Source: Reyranella sp. (GTDB lineage Bacteria; Pseudomonadota; Alphaproteobacteria; Reyranellales; Reyranellaceae). From it: a stretch of 42,177 nt of DNA. The notes below the pieces were generated by a model. The model worked only from the letters and a program-made list of their open reading frames with translations, did no database searches and was not told the origin of the DNA. Below are positions 25,749 through 34,729 of the stretch, in pieces. A program made the translations under genes and the position numbers. Within the stretch, counting starts at the first letter, position 1. Each line of letters starts with the position of its first letter. The stretch is taken from positions 1 through 42,177 of the forward strand of contig NZ_JAUSBN010000051.1 of NCBI RefSeq assembly GCF_030651995.1. The letters run 5' to 3'.

Positions 25749-28700
25749 TTAAACCAGCGTGCGCAGTTCGGCGGTGGCGACGGACAGCATCGCGAGGTCT
25801 ATGGCGCCAGCAGAGGCGAGATCCTCCTTCAGGAGCCGGTCCACCCGCTCCAGCGCCAGCTTGCGCGGTTCGCTCCAGGCGGCGAGAGCCGTGTCGGGAT
25901 CGCAGTCGTTGTTCCCGCTCGCGCGCAAGGCCGAGCGCAGCAGGTCGGCATGGAGCGCCGCCAGTTCATCCTGCATCGCGAGCGCGGCCTGCGAAGGCCA
26001 GAGCCCCTCGCGCGGCAGTTTCTGCGCGGCGTTGGCCAGCATCGCGAGCGACAGCCGCTCCCCCAGCCGGAAGTAGAGCCGCGCGGCGCTGCCGATCGTG
26101 CATCCGTTGAGCTCGGCCGCCAGGGCGAGGTCGCCGGCGGCGGACAAGGTTTCGAGCGCGGCGGCGCGGCGGGCGAGATCGGCCGGCGCGCCCATCGCCT
26201 CGAGCGCGGCCGAGCGTTCGCCGAGCGACGCGCCTTCGGCCTCGCCCACCAGATCCGCCGCCAGGTCGCCCAGTTCGGCGACGGCGCGGCCGAGCTGGGC
26301 GGTTGCCGCGGTCGTGTCGAGCGGCTGCGGCAGGCGCCGCAGGACCCATTGCACGCCGCGCAGCACGAAGCGCTGCGAGGCAATCAGCATCCGGATCTGC
26401 GCCGTGGCCTTGAGCGCGGGATCGAGCGCTTCGATGTCGGCCCACAGGTCGCGCAGCTTCCAGGCGTCGCGGACGACGGTGAAGGCCTGGGCGATGGCGG
26501 CCGCCGAGGCGCCGGTGCGCTGTGCCACCGTGTGCACGAAGGTCGGGCCGCATCGATTGACCAGCGAGTTCACGACCTGCAGCGCGGTAATCTCGCGGCG
26601 CAGGCGATGACTCCGAAGGGCCGCCGGATACTTGTCCTGCAGAGCCGTCGGGAAGTAGCGCAGCAGTTCCTCTTCCAGCCGCGGATCGTCGGGCAGGTCG
26701 GACGCGAGGATCTCTTCGTTGAGGTCGATCTTGGCATAGGCCAGCAGCACCGAGAGTTCAGGCCGCGTCAGCGGCTGGCGGTTCTGCGCGCGCAGGCGCA
26801 TGGCGGCGGAATCGGGCAGGAACTCGACGGCGCGGTCGAGCCGGCCCTTGCGTTCCAGCGCGCGCATGAAGCGTTCAAGGCGATCATGCTCCTCGGCCGC
26901 CTGGCCTTCGGCGACGCTGACCGCCTGGCTCTGCTGGTAGTTGTGACGCAGCACCAGCGTCGCGACCTCGTCGGTCATGGAGAAGAGCAGCGGATTGCGA
27001 TCTTCCGTCGCGATCGCGCCGGAAGCGATCGCGGTGCCGGTGGCAATCTTGATGTTGACCTCGTGGTCGGACGTGTCGACGCCCGCCGAATTGTCGATCG
27101 CGTCGGTGTTGATCTTGCGGCCGGCGAGCGCTGCCTCGACCCTGCCGCGTTGCGTGAAGCCGAGATTGGCGCCCTCGCCGATCACGCGTGCCCGCAGTTG
27201 CGCGGCATCGACACGCACCGGATCGTTGGCGCGATCGCCGGCATCGCCATGGCCTTCGCTCGACGCCTTCACATAGGTGCCGATGCCGCCGAAATACAGC
27301 AGGTCGACCGGCGCCGTCAGGATGGCGTGCAGGAGATCGAGCGGCGCCATGGTGGGCTTGTCGACCCCCAGCACCGCGCAGGCCTCGGGCGACAGCGCCA
27401 CCGACTTGGCCGCGCGGTCGAAGATCGCGCCGCCGGCCGACAGCAGGCCCCTGTCGTAGTCCATCCACGAGGAGCGCGGCAGAGCGAACAGCCGCTGCCG
27501 CTCGGCGAGGCTCACTGCGGGGTCGGGCGCGGGATCGATGAAGATGTGGCGATGGTCGAAGGCCGCCACCAGCCGGATATGCGGCGACAGCAGCATGCCG
27601 TTGCCGAAAACGTCGCCCGACATGTCGCCGACGCCCGCGACCGTGAACGGCGTCTCCTGGATGTCCTGGCCGAGCTCGCGGAAGTGACGCTTCACCGATT
27701 CCCACGCGCCGCGCGCGGTGATGCCCATCTTCTTGTGGTCGTAACCGGCCGAGCCGCCCGACGCGAAGGCGTCGTCGAGCCAGAACCCGTAGTCGCGCGC
27801 CAGCGCATTGGCGATGTCGGAGAAGGTGGCGGTGCCCTTGTCGGCGGCGACCACGAGATAGGGGTCGTCGCCATCGTGGCGGACGACATCGGTGGGCGGC
27901 ACGATTCCACCACCCGAGTAATTGTCGGTGATGTCGAGCAGGCCGCGGATCAGGGTCTGGTAGCAGGCGATGCCCTCGGCCTGGACCTGCTCGCGCGTAC
28001 CACCCGCGGGAGGCTGCTTCACGTAGAAGCCGCCCTTGGAGCCTACCGGGACGATGACGGCGTTCTTCACCATCTGCGTCTTCATGAGGCCGAGGATCTC
28101 GGTGCGGAAGTCCTCGCGCCGGTCCGACCAGCGGATGCCGCCGCGGGCCACCCGTCCGCCGCGCAGATGGATGCCTTCCATGCGCGGGCTGTAGACGAAG
28201 ATCTCGACCAGCGGCCGCGGCGCCGGCAGCTCGTCGATGGCGCGGCTGTCGATCTTGAAGGAGATCCAACCCTTGGTGCCGTCGGCCTGCCAGTAGTTCG
28301 TCCGCAGCGTGCAGAGCACGGCATTGTGGAAGCGTCGCAGGATGCGGTCTTCGTCGAGGGTCGTGACGGCTTCGAGGGAAGCGACGAAGTCGGCCTCGAT
28401 CGAAGCGATCCGGGCGGCGCGCTCGCCCGAGCCCGCGTCGCCCAGCGCCGGATCGAAGCGGGCGACGAACAGGTCGACCAGCAGGCGCGCCACCTTGGGA
28501 TAGGCCGCCAGCGCGCGCTCCATATACTCCTGACTGAACGGGATACCGGCCTGCCGAAGGTACTTGGCATAGGCGCGCACGATGGCGATCTCGCGCCAGG
28601 CGAGGCCGGCGCCCAGCACCAGCCGGTTCAGCCCGTCATTCTCGAGCGCGCCGGCGCGCAGCTTCTCGATGGCGTCGACGAAGCGCGGACCCGCGGCGGC

Positions 28701-30572
28701 GAGATCGACCTGGGATTTGTCGGCGGTCTCGACCCTCAGCACCTGCATGGCCACGCCGTGAGTCTGGTCGTCGCCACCTTCCCTGCGCAGCAGGAAGGGC
28801 GCCTCGCTGATGACGCGCAGGCCGAGATTCTCGGCGAGCGGCAGGATGTCGGAGAGCGCGATCGGCTTGCGCGGATGGAACAGGCGCAGCGCGAAGCGAT
28901 GCGCCGGCATGCCGGTCCGCCGTCCGACCTGCACGCCGAACTCCGCGCCGTCCACGAAGGTCTGCAACACCTCGATGTCGCGCAGGGCCTGAGCCGCATC
29001 GAAGGTCTCGCGGTAGACCGGGGGGAACCAATTGCGCCAGCGCTTGGCGGCGGCGCGCCCCTCGGCTTCGCCGAGCTTCTCCTGCAGGGCCGCTCGCAGC
29101 CTGTCGTTCCACGACGTCGCTGCTTCGACCAGGTCACGCTCGAGCGTGGCGAGGTCGGGGCCAGCCTGCTCGGGGGTGTGCAGCTTCAGCGTGTAAAGCG
29201 ACTGGACGAGGGCGGAATCGCTGCCGATCGACGTCGCGACCGACGTCACCTCGCCGTTCCAGGCCTTGCCCAGGAGGACGGCGAAGCGGTCGGAGAGGGC
29301 CGCGTCGAAGCGTTCACGCGGCACGAACACGAGCGCGGTGGCGAACCGGCCGACCGTGTCGAGGCGCGAGAACAGCGCCACCCGCCGCCGCTCCTGCAGC
29401 TGCAGGATGCCCAGTACATGGTCGTAGAGCGTGTCCTCGTCGATCTGGAACAGTTCGTCGCGCGGATAGGAATCGAGGATCGCCAGCAGCGTCTTGCCGT
29501 CGTGGCCGTGCCGGTCGAATCCCGAGCGGCGCAGCAGGGTGTCGATCCGGCCGCGCAGCAGCGGCACGTCGTGCACCGCCGCGTGATAGGCGGCGGAAGT
29601 GAACAGACCGACGAGCCGATGCTCGCCGGTCACGCGCCCGTCGGCGTCGCAGGTCTTGACGATCACGCAGTCCATTGCACCGATGCGGTGGACCAGCGAG
29701 GGGCGGTCGGTCTTCACGATCAGGATGTTGTGCGGTCCGCGGGCGAAGCGCGCCATCGCCTCGCCGCTGCCGACCCCGACATCGAACAGCCGGACCTCGT
29801 CACGCCGCAGGATGCCCAGCGACGATCCCGGCACCAGTTCGTAGCGCAGGCCGGCGGGCTGACTCGCATCCTCGACATAGCGATAGCGGCGATGGCCGAG
29901 GAAGGTGAAGTGGTTGGCCTCGAGCCAGCGCAGGAAATCCTCGTACTCCGCGAGGCCCGGTGCGCGGCCGGGCGCCAGGTCGGAGATGGCATCGAGGCAG
30001 GCGCGGCGCATGGCACGCCAGTCGTCGACCGCCAGCCGCACTTCGGCCAGCACGCGCGTGAGCGCTGCGGCGATCTCGTCGAGCAGCACGGGATCGATCT
30101 GGCGATCGATCTCGATATGCATCATCGACTCGGCTCGCGCCCGTTCACCGGCCTCGAGCACGATCCCGACCAGGTCGCCGTCGAGATCGCGCCGCGCCGC
30201 CATCACCGGATGGGCGAGCAGATGGACGGCGATCTCGCGGCGATTGAACTCGTTGGCGATCGAGTCGACGAGGAACGGCATGTCGTCGTTCACGATCTGC
30301 ACGATCGTGTGACGGCTCTCGAACCCATGGTCGGCCAGGGACGGGTTGAGGATGCGGACCTTGGCCACGCCGGGCAGGCGGCGGCGCGCGAAGCCCAGCA
30401 GGGAGATCGCGGCGGCGGCCCGCTGGTCGACGGGCGAGGCGGCGAGGTCCTTGTCGGACAGGCGACTGTACAGTCTGCGCGCAAACTGTGCGGAATCCTC
30501 TCCGCCGGCCTGCAGGGCGGCGGCGCAGATGGCGTCCAGCCCGTAGACGCGCGGCACCGAAGCGGTGACCAT
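25749..30572 (-). CDS. gdhB: NAD-specific glutamate dehydrogenase, large ~180 kDa type
   Basis: Oxidative deamination of glutamate to 2-oxoglutarate and ammonia using NAD; catabolic, usually hexameric or tetrameric cytosolic enzyme. Seen: 1607 residues, the normal size for this class. Regulatory ACT-like N-terminal region (HTIVQIVNDDMPFLVDSIANEF), then the catalytic block at about 805-845 with GGIRWSDRREDFRTEILGLMKTQMVKNA and VPVGSKGGF, then SGGGIVPPTDVVRHDGDDPYLVVAADKGTA, AGVGDMSGDVFGNGMLLS and GEGANLGFTQRGR. Start is ATG at 30572 with CGGAGGA upstream, though the spacing is a little long; readings up to 30779 lack family similarity. A long antisense ORF across it is a GC artefact. Confidence 0.96.
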   Translation of the reverse strand: MVTASVPRVYGLDAICAAALQAGGEDSAQFARRLYSRLSDKDLAASPVDQRAAAAISLLGFARRRLPGVAKVRILNPSLADHGFESRHTIVQIVNDDMPFLVDSIANEFNRREIAVHLLAHPVMAARRDLDGDLVGIVLEAGERARAESMMHIEIDRQIDPVLLDEIAAALTRVLAEVRLAVDDWRAMRRACLDAISDLAPGRAPGLAEYEDFLRWLEANHFTFLGHRRYRYVEDASQPAGLRYELVPGSSLGILRRDEVRLFDVGVGSGEAMARFARGPHNILIVKTDRPSLVHRIGAMDCVIVKTCDADGRVTGEHRLVGLFTSAAYHAAVHDVPLLRGRIDTLLRRSGFDRHGHDGKTLLAILDSYPRDELFQIDEDTLYDHVLGILQLQERRRVALFSRLDTVGRFATALVFVPRERFDAALSDRFAVLLGKAWNGEVTSVATSIGSDSALVQSLYTLKLHTPEQAGPDLATLERDLVEAATSWNDRLRAALQEKLGEAEGRAAAKRWRNWFPPVYRETFDAAQALRDIEVLQTFVDGAEFGVQVGRRTGMPAHRFALRLFHPRKPIALSDILPLAENLGLRVISEAPFLLRREGGDDQTHGVAMQVLRVETADKSQVDLAAAGPRFVDAIEKLRAGALENDGLNRLVLGAGLAWREIAIVRAYAKYLRQAGIPFSQEYMERALAAYPKVARLLVDLFVARFDPALGDAGSGERAARIASIEADFVASLEAVTTLDEDRILRRFHNAVLCTLRTNYWQADGTKGWISFKIDSRAIDELPAPRPLVEIFVYSPRMEGIHLRGGRVARGGIRWSDRREDFRTEILGLMKTQMVKNAVIVPVGSKGGFYVKQPPAGGTREQVQAEGIACYQTLIRGLLDITDNYSGGGIVPPTDVVRHDGDDPYLVVAADKGTATFSDIANALARDYGFWLDDAFASGGSAGYDHKKMGITARGAWESVKRHFRELGQDIQETPFTVAGVGDMSGDVFGNGMLLSPHIRLVAAFDHRHIFIDPAPDPAVSLAERQRLFALPRSSWMDYDRGLLSAGGAIFDRAAKSVALSPEACAVLGVDKPTMAPLDLLHAILTAPVDLLYFGGIGTYVKASSEGHGDAGDRANDPVRVDAAQLRARVIGEGANLGFTQRGRVEAALAGRKINTDAIDNSAGVDTSDHEVNIKIATGTAIASGAIATEDRNPLLFSMTDEVATLVLRHNYQQSQAVSVAEGQAAEEHDRLERFMRALERKGRLDRAVEFLPDSAAMRLRAQNRQPLTRPELSVLLAYAKIDLNEEILASDLPDDPRLEEELLRYFPTALQDKYPAALRSHRLRREITALQVVNSLVNRCGPTFVHTVAQRTGASAAAIAQAFTVVRDAWKLRDLWADIEALDPALKATAQIRMLIASQRFVLRGVQWVLRRLPQPLDTTAATAQLGRAVAELGDLAADLVGEAEGASLGERSAALEAMGAPADLARRAAALETLSAAGDLALAAELNGCTIGSAARLYFRLGERLSLAMLANAAQKLPREGLWPSQAALAMQDELAALHADLLRSALRASGNNDCDPDTALAAWSEPRKLALERVDRLLKEDLASAGAIDLAMLSVATAELRTLV

Positions 30573-30919
30573 ATTTTGTGCATTCCTCCGGGAGTCTGGG
30601 GCGGATGTTACGCCTGACAGTGACATTCTGACGACGGACTCTTGGCGAAGCCAAGAACGCCCATCGAATCTCGCGTTTTCCGGAGTCACCCCGAGGGGCT
30701 GAGCCGATTCGCTGCGGTTTCTGTCTCGGGCCCACGGAATCCGCGGGAAAGCGCGTTTTGTTCTCGTCTGATGCTGCACCTGCGAAGAGTCGAAAACCTC
30801 CAGGGAAACAGAATTTCAAACCGATTTTTTGCATGTTTTTTCAGAGGCTTAACCACCTATTCTTGAGATTCACAAACCGGGATTAAATTTCGCAATGACA
30901 GGGTCGGGGGCAAAGGTAC

Positions 30920-30935
30920 AAACTATGGATAGTGG
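30920..30935 (+). promoter_or_regulatory. candidate NrdR box
   Basis: Seen: ACTATGGATAGT (30922-30933), a perfect ACTAT-GG-ATAGT inverted repeat. In the 16-bp window it matches 12 of 16 of the NrdR box form ACACTATATATAGTGT. NrdR boxes usually come in pairs about 31-32 bp apart; the nearest second candidate (ACATCTAGGTGT, centre 34 bp downstream) is weak. Confidence 0.5.
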
Positions 30936-30957
30936 GGAGAGACGAACTTCTCCCCAC
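30932..30957 (+). promoter_or_regulatory. hairpin in the nrdA leader
   Basis: Seen: perfect 9-bp stem GTGGGGAGA / TCTCCCCAC with an 8-base loop GACGAACT, overlapping the right end of the NrdR-like box. Could act as an RNA structure in the leader or be a protein site. Confidence 0.5.
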
Positions 30958-30966
30958 ATCTAGGTG

Positions 30967-31002
30967 TCTTCCACAGAGTGTTCTATCCACAACTGTGGAC
31001 AA
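30967..31002 (+). promoter_or_regulatory. cluster of DnaA boxes upstream of nrdA
   Basis: Seen: CTATCCACA (30983-30991) and, inverted 2 bp later, TGTGGACAA (30994-31002, minus TTGTCCACA), each 8 of 9 to the DnaA consensus TTATCCACA; a third weaker copy TCTTCCACA at 30967-30975 (7 of 9). They end about 20 bp before the nrdA start. DnaA is a known nrdAB regulator in other bacteria. Confidence 0.55.
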
Positions 31003-31022
31003 AAAGAAAATGGGGACCGCAA

Positions 31023-32888
31023 GTGTTTGATGTCGTTCAAGTTCGAAGCGGTGCGCGGGTTGTTACCGATTCTTCCCGGGATTCCCGCCTCACTATTTTT
31101 GGCAAAGCCACGCTGAACGACCGGTACCTGCTGCCGGGCGAGAGCTACCAGGACATGTTCGCGCGAGTCGCAGCGGCCTATGCCGACGACGACGCCCATG
31201 CCCAGCGGCTCTACGACTATATCAGCAACCTGTGGTTCATGCCGGCCACGCCCGTGCTCAGCAATGGCGGGACCAGCCGCGGCCTGCCGATCTCGTGCTT
31301 CCTCAACGAGGCGACGGACAGCCTCGAGGGCATCGTCGGGCTGTGGAACGAGAACGTGTGGCTGGCCGCGCGCGGCGGCGGCATCGGCTCCTACTGGGGC
31401 AATCTCCGTTCGATCGGCGAAAAGGTCGGCATGAACGGCAAGACCTCCGGCGTGGTGCCGTTCATCCGCGTGATGGACTCGCTCACCCTCGCCATCAGCC
31501 AGGGCTCGCTGCGCCGCGGCTCGGCCGCCGTCTACCTGCCGGTGAACCATCCCGAGATCGAGGAGTTCATCGAGATCCGCCGTCCGACCGGCGGCGATCC
31601 CAACCGCAAGGCGATGAACCTGCATCACGGCCTGCTGATCTCCGACGCCTTCATGCGCGCGGTGGAGAACGACGAGGAGTGGGCGCTGGTCAGCCCCAAG
31701 GACGGCGCCGTGCAGCGCACCGTCTCGGCGCGGGCCCTGTGGATCCGCATCCTGACCGCGCGGGTCGAGACCGGCGAGCCGTACCTGGTGTTCGTCGACC
31801 ATGTGAACAACGCCCGGCCGCAGCATCACAAGCTCGCGGGCCTCGAGGTCAAGACCTCGAACCTGTGCAGCGAGATCACGCTGCCGACCGGCATCGACCA
31901 TCACGGCAAGCAGCGCACCGCCGTCTGCTGCCTGTCGTCGCTCAATCTCGAATCCTATCTCGAGTGGCACGAGCATCCGACGTTCATCGAGGACGTGATG
32001 CGCTTCCTCGACAACGTGCTGCAGGGCTTCATCGACACCGCGGGCTCCGACTTCGCCCGCGCGACCTATGCCGCGATGCGCGAGCGCTCGGTAGGCCTCG
32101 GCGTCATGGGCTTCCACTCCTTCCTGCAGGCCAACGGCATTCCGCTGGAATCCGTGATGGCCAAGGTGTGGAACAAGAAGATGTTCAAGCACGTCCGCGG
32201 CCAGTGCGACGAGGCGTCCCTGGCGCTCGGCAAGGAGCGCGGCGCGTGCCCGGATGCCGCCGACTTCGGCTTCCAGGACCGCTTCTCCAACAAGCTCGCG
32301 ATCGCGCCGACCGCGTCGATCTCGATCATCTGCGGCGGCGCCTCGCCCGGCATCGAGCCGTCGGCGGCCAACGTCTACAACCACAAGACCCTCTCGGGCT
32401 CCTTCGTGGTGCGCAACCCGTATCTCGAAAAGGTCCTGGCCCAGAAGGGCAAGAACGACGAGGACACCTGGACGGCGATCATGACCGACCAGGGCTCGGT
32501 GCGGAATGTCGACTGCCTCGACGATCACGAGAAGGCGGTGTTCAAGACCGCGTTCGAGATCGACCAGCGCTGGCTGGTCGAGCATGCCGCCGACCGCACG
32601 CCCTATATCTGCCAGAGCCAGTCGTTGAACATCTTCCTGCCGGCCGACGTGCACAAGCGCGACCTGCACCAGATCCACATGATGGCCTGGAAGCGCGGCG
32701 TGAAGAGCCTCTACTACTGCCGCTCCCTCTCCATCCAGCGCGCCGAGAGCGTGGCAGGCGAAGCCCTTGCCGCGCCGCTCGGCGACCATGCTCTTACGGC
32801 GCCAAAGATCGATGCCCCCTCTTCTCTGTTTCCCGGAACGCCGCCGGCGCAGAGCAATGACTACGAAGAATGTCTTAGCTGCCAGTAA
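31023..32888 (+). CDS. nrdA: ribonucleoside-diphosphate reductase, large subunit
   Basis: Class Ia ribonucleotide reductase catalytic subunit, making dNDPs from NDPs with NrdB. Seen: 621 residues from GTG 31023 (GGGGA six bases upstream); active-site Cys92 in ISCFLNE, N280/C282/E284 in TSNLCSEI, Cys302/303 in AVCCLSS, radical-path tyrosines Y564-Y565 in SLYYCRS, and a C-terminal redox pair C617-x2-C620. Compared with E. coli (761) it lacks the N-terminal ATP-cone, so it has no dATP activity switch. An earlier GTG at 30978 would run through the DnaA boxes and is unlikely. nrdB follows after a 103-bp gap containing a strong hairpin. Confidence 0.95.
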   Translation: MFDVVQVRSGARVVTDSSRDSRLTIFGKATLNDRYLLPGESYQDMFARVAAAYADDDAHAQRLYDYISNLWFMPATPVLSNGGTSRGLPISCFLNEATDSLEGIVGLWNENVWLAARGGGIGSYWGNLRSIGEKVGMNGKTSGVVPFIRVMDSLTLAISQGSLRRGSAAVYLPVNHPEIEEFIEIRRPTGGDPNRKAMNLHHGLLISDAFMRAVENDEEWALVSPKDGAVQRTVSARALWIRILTARVETGEPYLVFVDHVNNARPQHHKLAGLEVKTSNLCSEITLPTGIDHHGKQRTAVCCLSSLNLESYLEWHEHPTFIEDVMRFLDNVLQGFIDTAGSDFARATYAAMRERSVGLGVMGFHSFLQANGIPLESVMAKVWNKKMFKHVRGQCDEASLALGKERGACPDAADFGFQDRFSNKLAIAPTASISIICGGASPGIEPSAANVYNHKTLSGSFVVRNPYLEKVLAQKGKNDEDTWTAIMTDQGSVRNVDCLDDHEKAVFKTAFEIDQRWLVEHAADRTPYICQSQSLNIFLPADVHKRDLHQIHMMAWKRGVKSLYYCRSLSIQRAESVAGEALAAPLGDHALTAPKIDAPSSLFPGTPPAQSNDYEECLSCQ

Positions 32889-32897
32889 CTAGCGTCG

Positions 32898-32939
32898 TCC
32901 CCTGCCGTGCCTCCGGGGTTCCGGAGGCACGGCAGGGGA
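32898..32939 (+). terminator. 19-bp perfect hairpin between nrdA and nrdB
   Basis: Seen: CCCCTGCCGTGCCTCCGG (32899-32916) pairs perfectly with 32921-32938 around a GGTT loop, plus one closing T-A pair. It is followed by ATTTCATTTTC, a moderately U-rich tail. Looks like an intrinsic terminator or attenuator inside the operon. Confidence 0.75.
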
Positions 32940-32991
32940 TTTCATTTTCAAGCGACTCATTCATTCGCCCGACATATTGGACACGCGCGCC

Positions 32992-33954
32992 ATGTCACTC
33001 CTCGACGCCAAGCCGATCTACAAGCCGTTCCACTATCCCTGGGCCTACGATGCCTGGCTGACGCAGCAGCGCATCCACTGGCTGCCCGAGGAAGTGCCGC
33101 TGGCCGACGACGTTAAGGACTGGCGCAACAAGCTGACCGACAGCGAGCGCCACCTGCTGACGCAGATCTTCCGCTTCTTCACCCAGGCCGACGTCGAGGT
33201 GAACAACTGCTACATGCGGCACTACAGCCGCGTCTTCAAGCCGACCGAAGTGCAGATGATGCTGGCCGCCTTCTCGTCGATGGAGACGGTGCACGTCGCC
33301 GCCTACAGCCACCTGCTCGACACGATCGGCATGCCCGAGACCGAGTACTCCGTCTTCCTCACCGTCAAGGAGATGAAGGACAAGTACGACTACATGCAGG
33401 GCTTCAACGTCGATTCAAAGGCCGACATCGCCAAGACGCTGGCCGTGTTCGGCGCCTTCACCGAGGGCCTGCAACTGTTCGCCAGCTTCGCGATGCTGAT
33501 GAACTTCCCGCGCTTCAACAAGATGAAGGGTATGGGCCAGATCGTGACCTGGTCGGTGCGCGACGAGACGCTGCACTGCAACTCGATGGTCAAGCTGTTC
33601 CGCACCTTCATCCAGGAGAACCCGGAGATCTGGACCGAGGAGCTGCAACGCGAGATCTACGTCGCCTGCTCGACCATCGTCGACCACGAGGACGCCTTCA
33701 TCGATCTCGCCTTCGAGCTGGGCGGCATCGAGGGCATGACCGCCGTCGACGTGAAGCGCTACATCCGCTACATCGCCGACCGCCGCCTGACCCAGCTCAG
33801 CCTGCAGCCCATCTACCGCGCGGACGCCAAGAACCCGCTGCCGTGGATGGACCAGATGCTGAACGCCATCGAGCACACCAACTTCTTCGAGAACCGCTCG
33901 ACCGAATACTCCAAGGCCTCGACGCGCGGCACCTGGGAAGAGGCGTTCGGCTGA
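32992..33954 (+). CDS. nrdB: ribonucleoside-diphosphate reductase, small (radical) subunit
   Basis: Holds the diiron-tyrosyl radical for NrdA. Seen: 320 residues; iron ligands D67 (ADVEVNN), E98 and H101 (METVH), Tyr105 four residues after that His as in E. coli Y122, E158 (TEGL), E192 and H195 (DETLH). Radical Tyr present, so class Ia or similar rather than Mn/Fe class Ic. ATG at 32992 preferred; TTG at 32977 adds five residues. No clear Shine-Dalgarno. Confidence 0.95.
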   Translation: MSLLDAKPIYKPFHYPWAYDAWLTQQRIHWLPEEVPLADDVKDWRNKLTDSERHLLTQIFRFFTQADVEVNNCYMRHYSRVFKPTEVQMMLAAFSSMETVHVAAYSHLLDTIGMPETEYSVFLTVKEMKDKYDYMQGFNVDSKADIAKTLAVFGAFTEGLQLFASFAMLMNFPRFNKMKGMGQIVTWSVRDETLHCNSMVKLFRTFIQENPEIWTEELQREIYVACSTIVDHEDAFIDLAFELGGIEGMTAVDVKRYIRYIADRRLTQLSLQPIYRADAKNPLPWMDQMLNAIEHTNFFENRSTEYSKASTRGTWEEAFG

Positions 33955-33970
33955 CGGCGGTTGACGCGCA

Positions 33971-34276
33971 TTAATCCGGGACGGACACGTCCCAGTTCCG
34001 GCCACCGTAATAGAATCGAAGAATCGTCACCTCTGTCGAGGAGACGATGAAGGCGATCGCGATTCGTCGTTCGAAGCCCACCACTCGCAAGCCGGGACGC
34101 AGGTCATCGCGCCTCTGACCCCGTTCGCTGCCGATCTCGAAGCCAGTACAATAGGACATCAGGCGCTCGATGTAGTTCAGCGCCAATTCGGCACCCGCTC
34201 GTTCCGTGATCCAGTCGCCGAGCCTGGTGAGATCGTCCCGGGCCTCCGGCGCGAAAGTCACGATACGACGCTTCAA
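33971..34276 (-). CDS. ParE/RelE-superfamily toxin
   Basis: Predicted toxin of a type II pair. Seen: 101 residues; EARDDLTRLGDWITERAGAELALNYIERL, then a central GLRVVGFERRIAIAFIVSSTEVTILRFYYGGRNWD, the ParE-like beta sheet with conserved Arg and the terminal FYGGR. ParE proteins inhibit DNA gyrase; RelE ones cut mRNA; this looks ParE-like. Start ATG overlaps the antitoxin stop by 4 bp, giving strong coupling. GC is visibly lower than in flanking genes, suggesting acquisition. Confidence 0.82.
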   Translation of the reverse strand: MKRRIVTFAPEARDDLTRLGDWITERAGAELALNYIERLMSYCTGFEIGSERGQRRDDLRPGLRVVGFERRIAIAFIVSSTEVTILRFYYGGRNWDVSVPD

Positions 34277-34554
34277 CGACGGGCCTTGCGCTTCGGGGCG
34301 TAGCGCGCACGCACTTCTGAAAGAACAGACTTGCTCGAGAGCTTGCGCTCCGGGTTCGCCGCCATCGCGTCATAGACGGGGACCACGTCTTCTCGTAGCC
34401 ATCGTTCGACGGCGGCGTCGCGCTCCTGCAGCGCGCGGAGACCGGCCCGGATGACTTCGGAGCTGGAGGCATAGGCGCCCGATTCGACCTTCGAGTCGAT
34501 ATAGGCTGCCTGTTCGATCGGAAGGCTGAACGTACGCTTCGAAACCCTGCTCAT
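34273..34554 (-). CDS. ParD-like ribbon-helix-helix antitoxin
   Basis: Antitoxin and likely autorepressor for the ParE-like toxin. Seen: 93 residues from ATG 34554; N-terminal RTFSLPIEQAAYIDSKVESGAYASSSEVIRAGLRALQERD, the ParD ribbon-helix-helix, then a flexible charged tail expected to wrap the toxin. GTG at 34581 (nine residues longer) has a good GGAAGG and cannot be excluded. Placed upstream of the toxin with a 4-bp overlap. Confidence 0.82.
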   Translation of the reverse strand: MSRVSKRTFSLPIEQAAYIDSKVESGAYASSSEVIRAGLRALQERDAAVERWLREDVVPVYDAMAANPERKLSSKSVLSEVRARYAPKRKARR

Positions 34555-34729
34555 CTTCTCTCGCCGGTATGACTTGATCACACCATCCTTCCAAACACTG
34601 CCAGGAGCGTCAACTTATTGAGGGCATTGCTCCCTTCCGCCCCGACATGAGACCGATGTAGGCTTCCTCCGCTGAGCGTCCCGTTGCGTTGCGTACGTGC
34701 GTCGTAATGAAACCGTGGAGGCAGCAATC

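Larger units (their letters stand above)
30573..31022. other. 450-bp gene-free region upstream of nrdA and gdh
   Basis: Divergent promoter region between gdh and nrdA. Seen: a small perfect hairpin CTTGGC-GAA-GCCAAG (30641-30655); an AT-rich patch around 30815-30895 with TTGAGA (30863-30868), 16 bp, TAAATT (30885-30890), a possible sigma70 promoter reading toward nrdA; then the NrdR-like box, hairpin and DnaA boxes listed separately. I see no tRNA or convincing small gene. Confidence 0.6.

Noticed and set aside
25950..30617. 1555-residue plus-strand ORF opposite glutamate dehydrogenase
   Set aside because: Exact mirror of a well-supported gene; long antisense frames are expected in GC-rich DNA with strong third-position bias. 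Translation shows no domain and is rich in Arg, Gly, Ala, Glu and His of shadow type.
30573..30779. N-terminal extension of glutamate dehydrogenase
   Set aside because: No similarity to the family, and ATG 30572 has a Shine-Dalgarno and gives the usual length.
30978..31022. Earlier GTG start for nrdA
   Set aside because: Would translate the DnaA-box region into an unusual leader; GTG at 31023 has a better ribosome site and family-like beginning.
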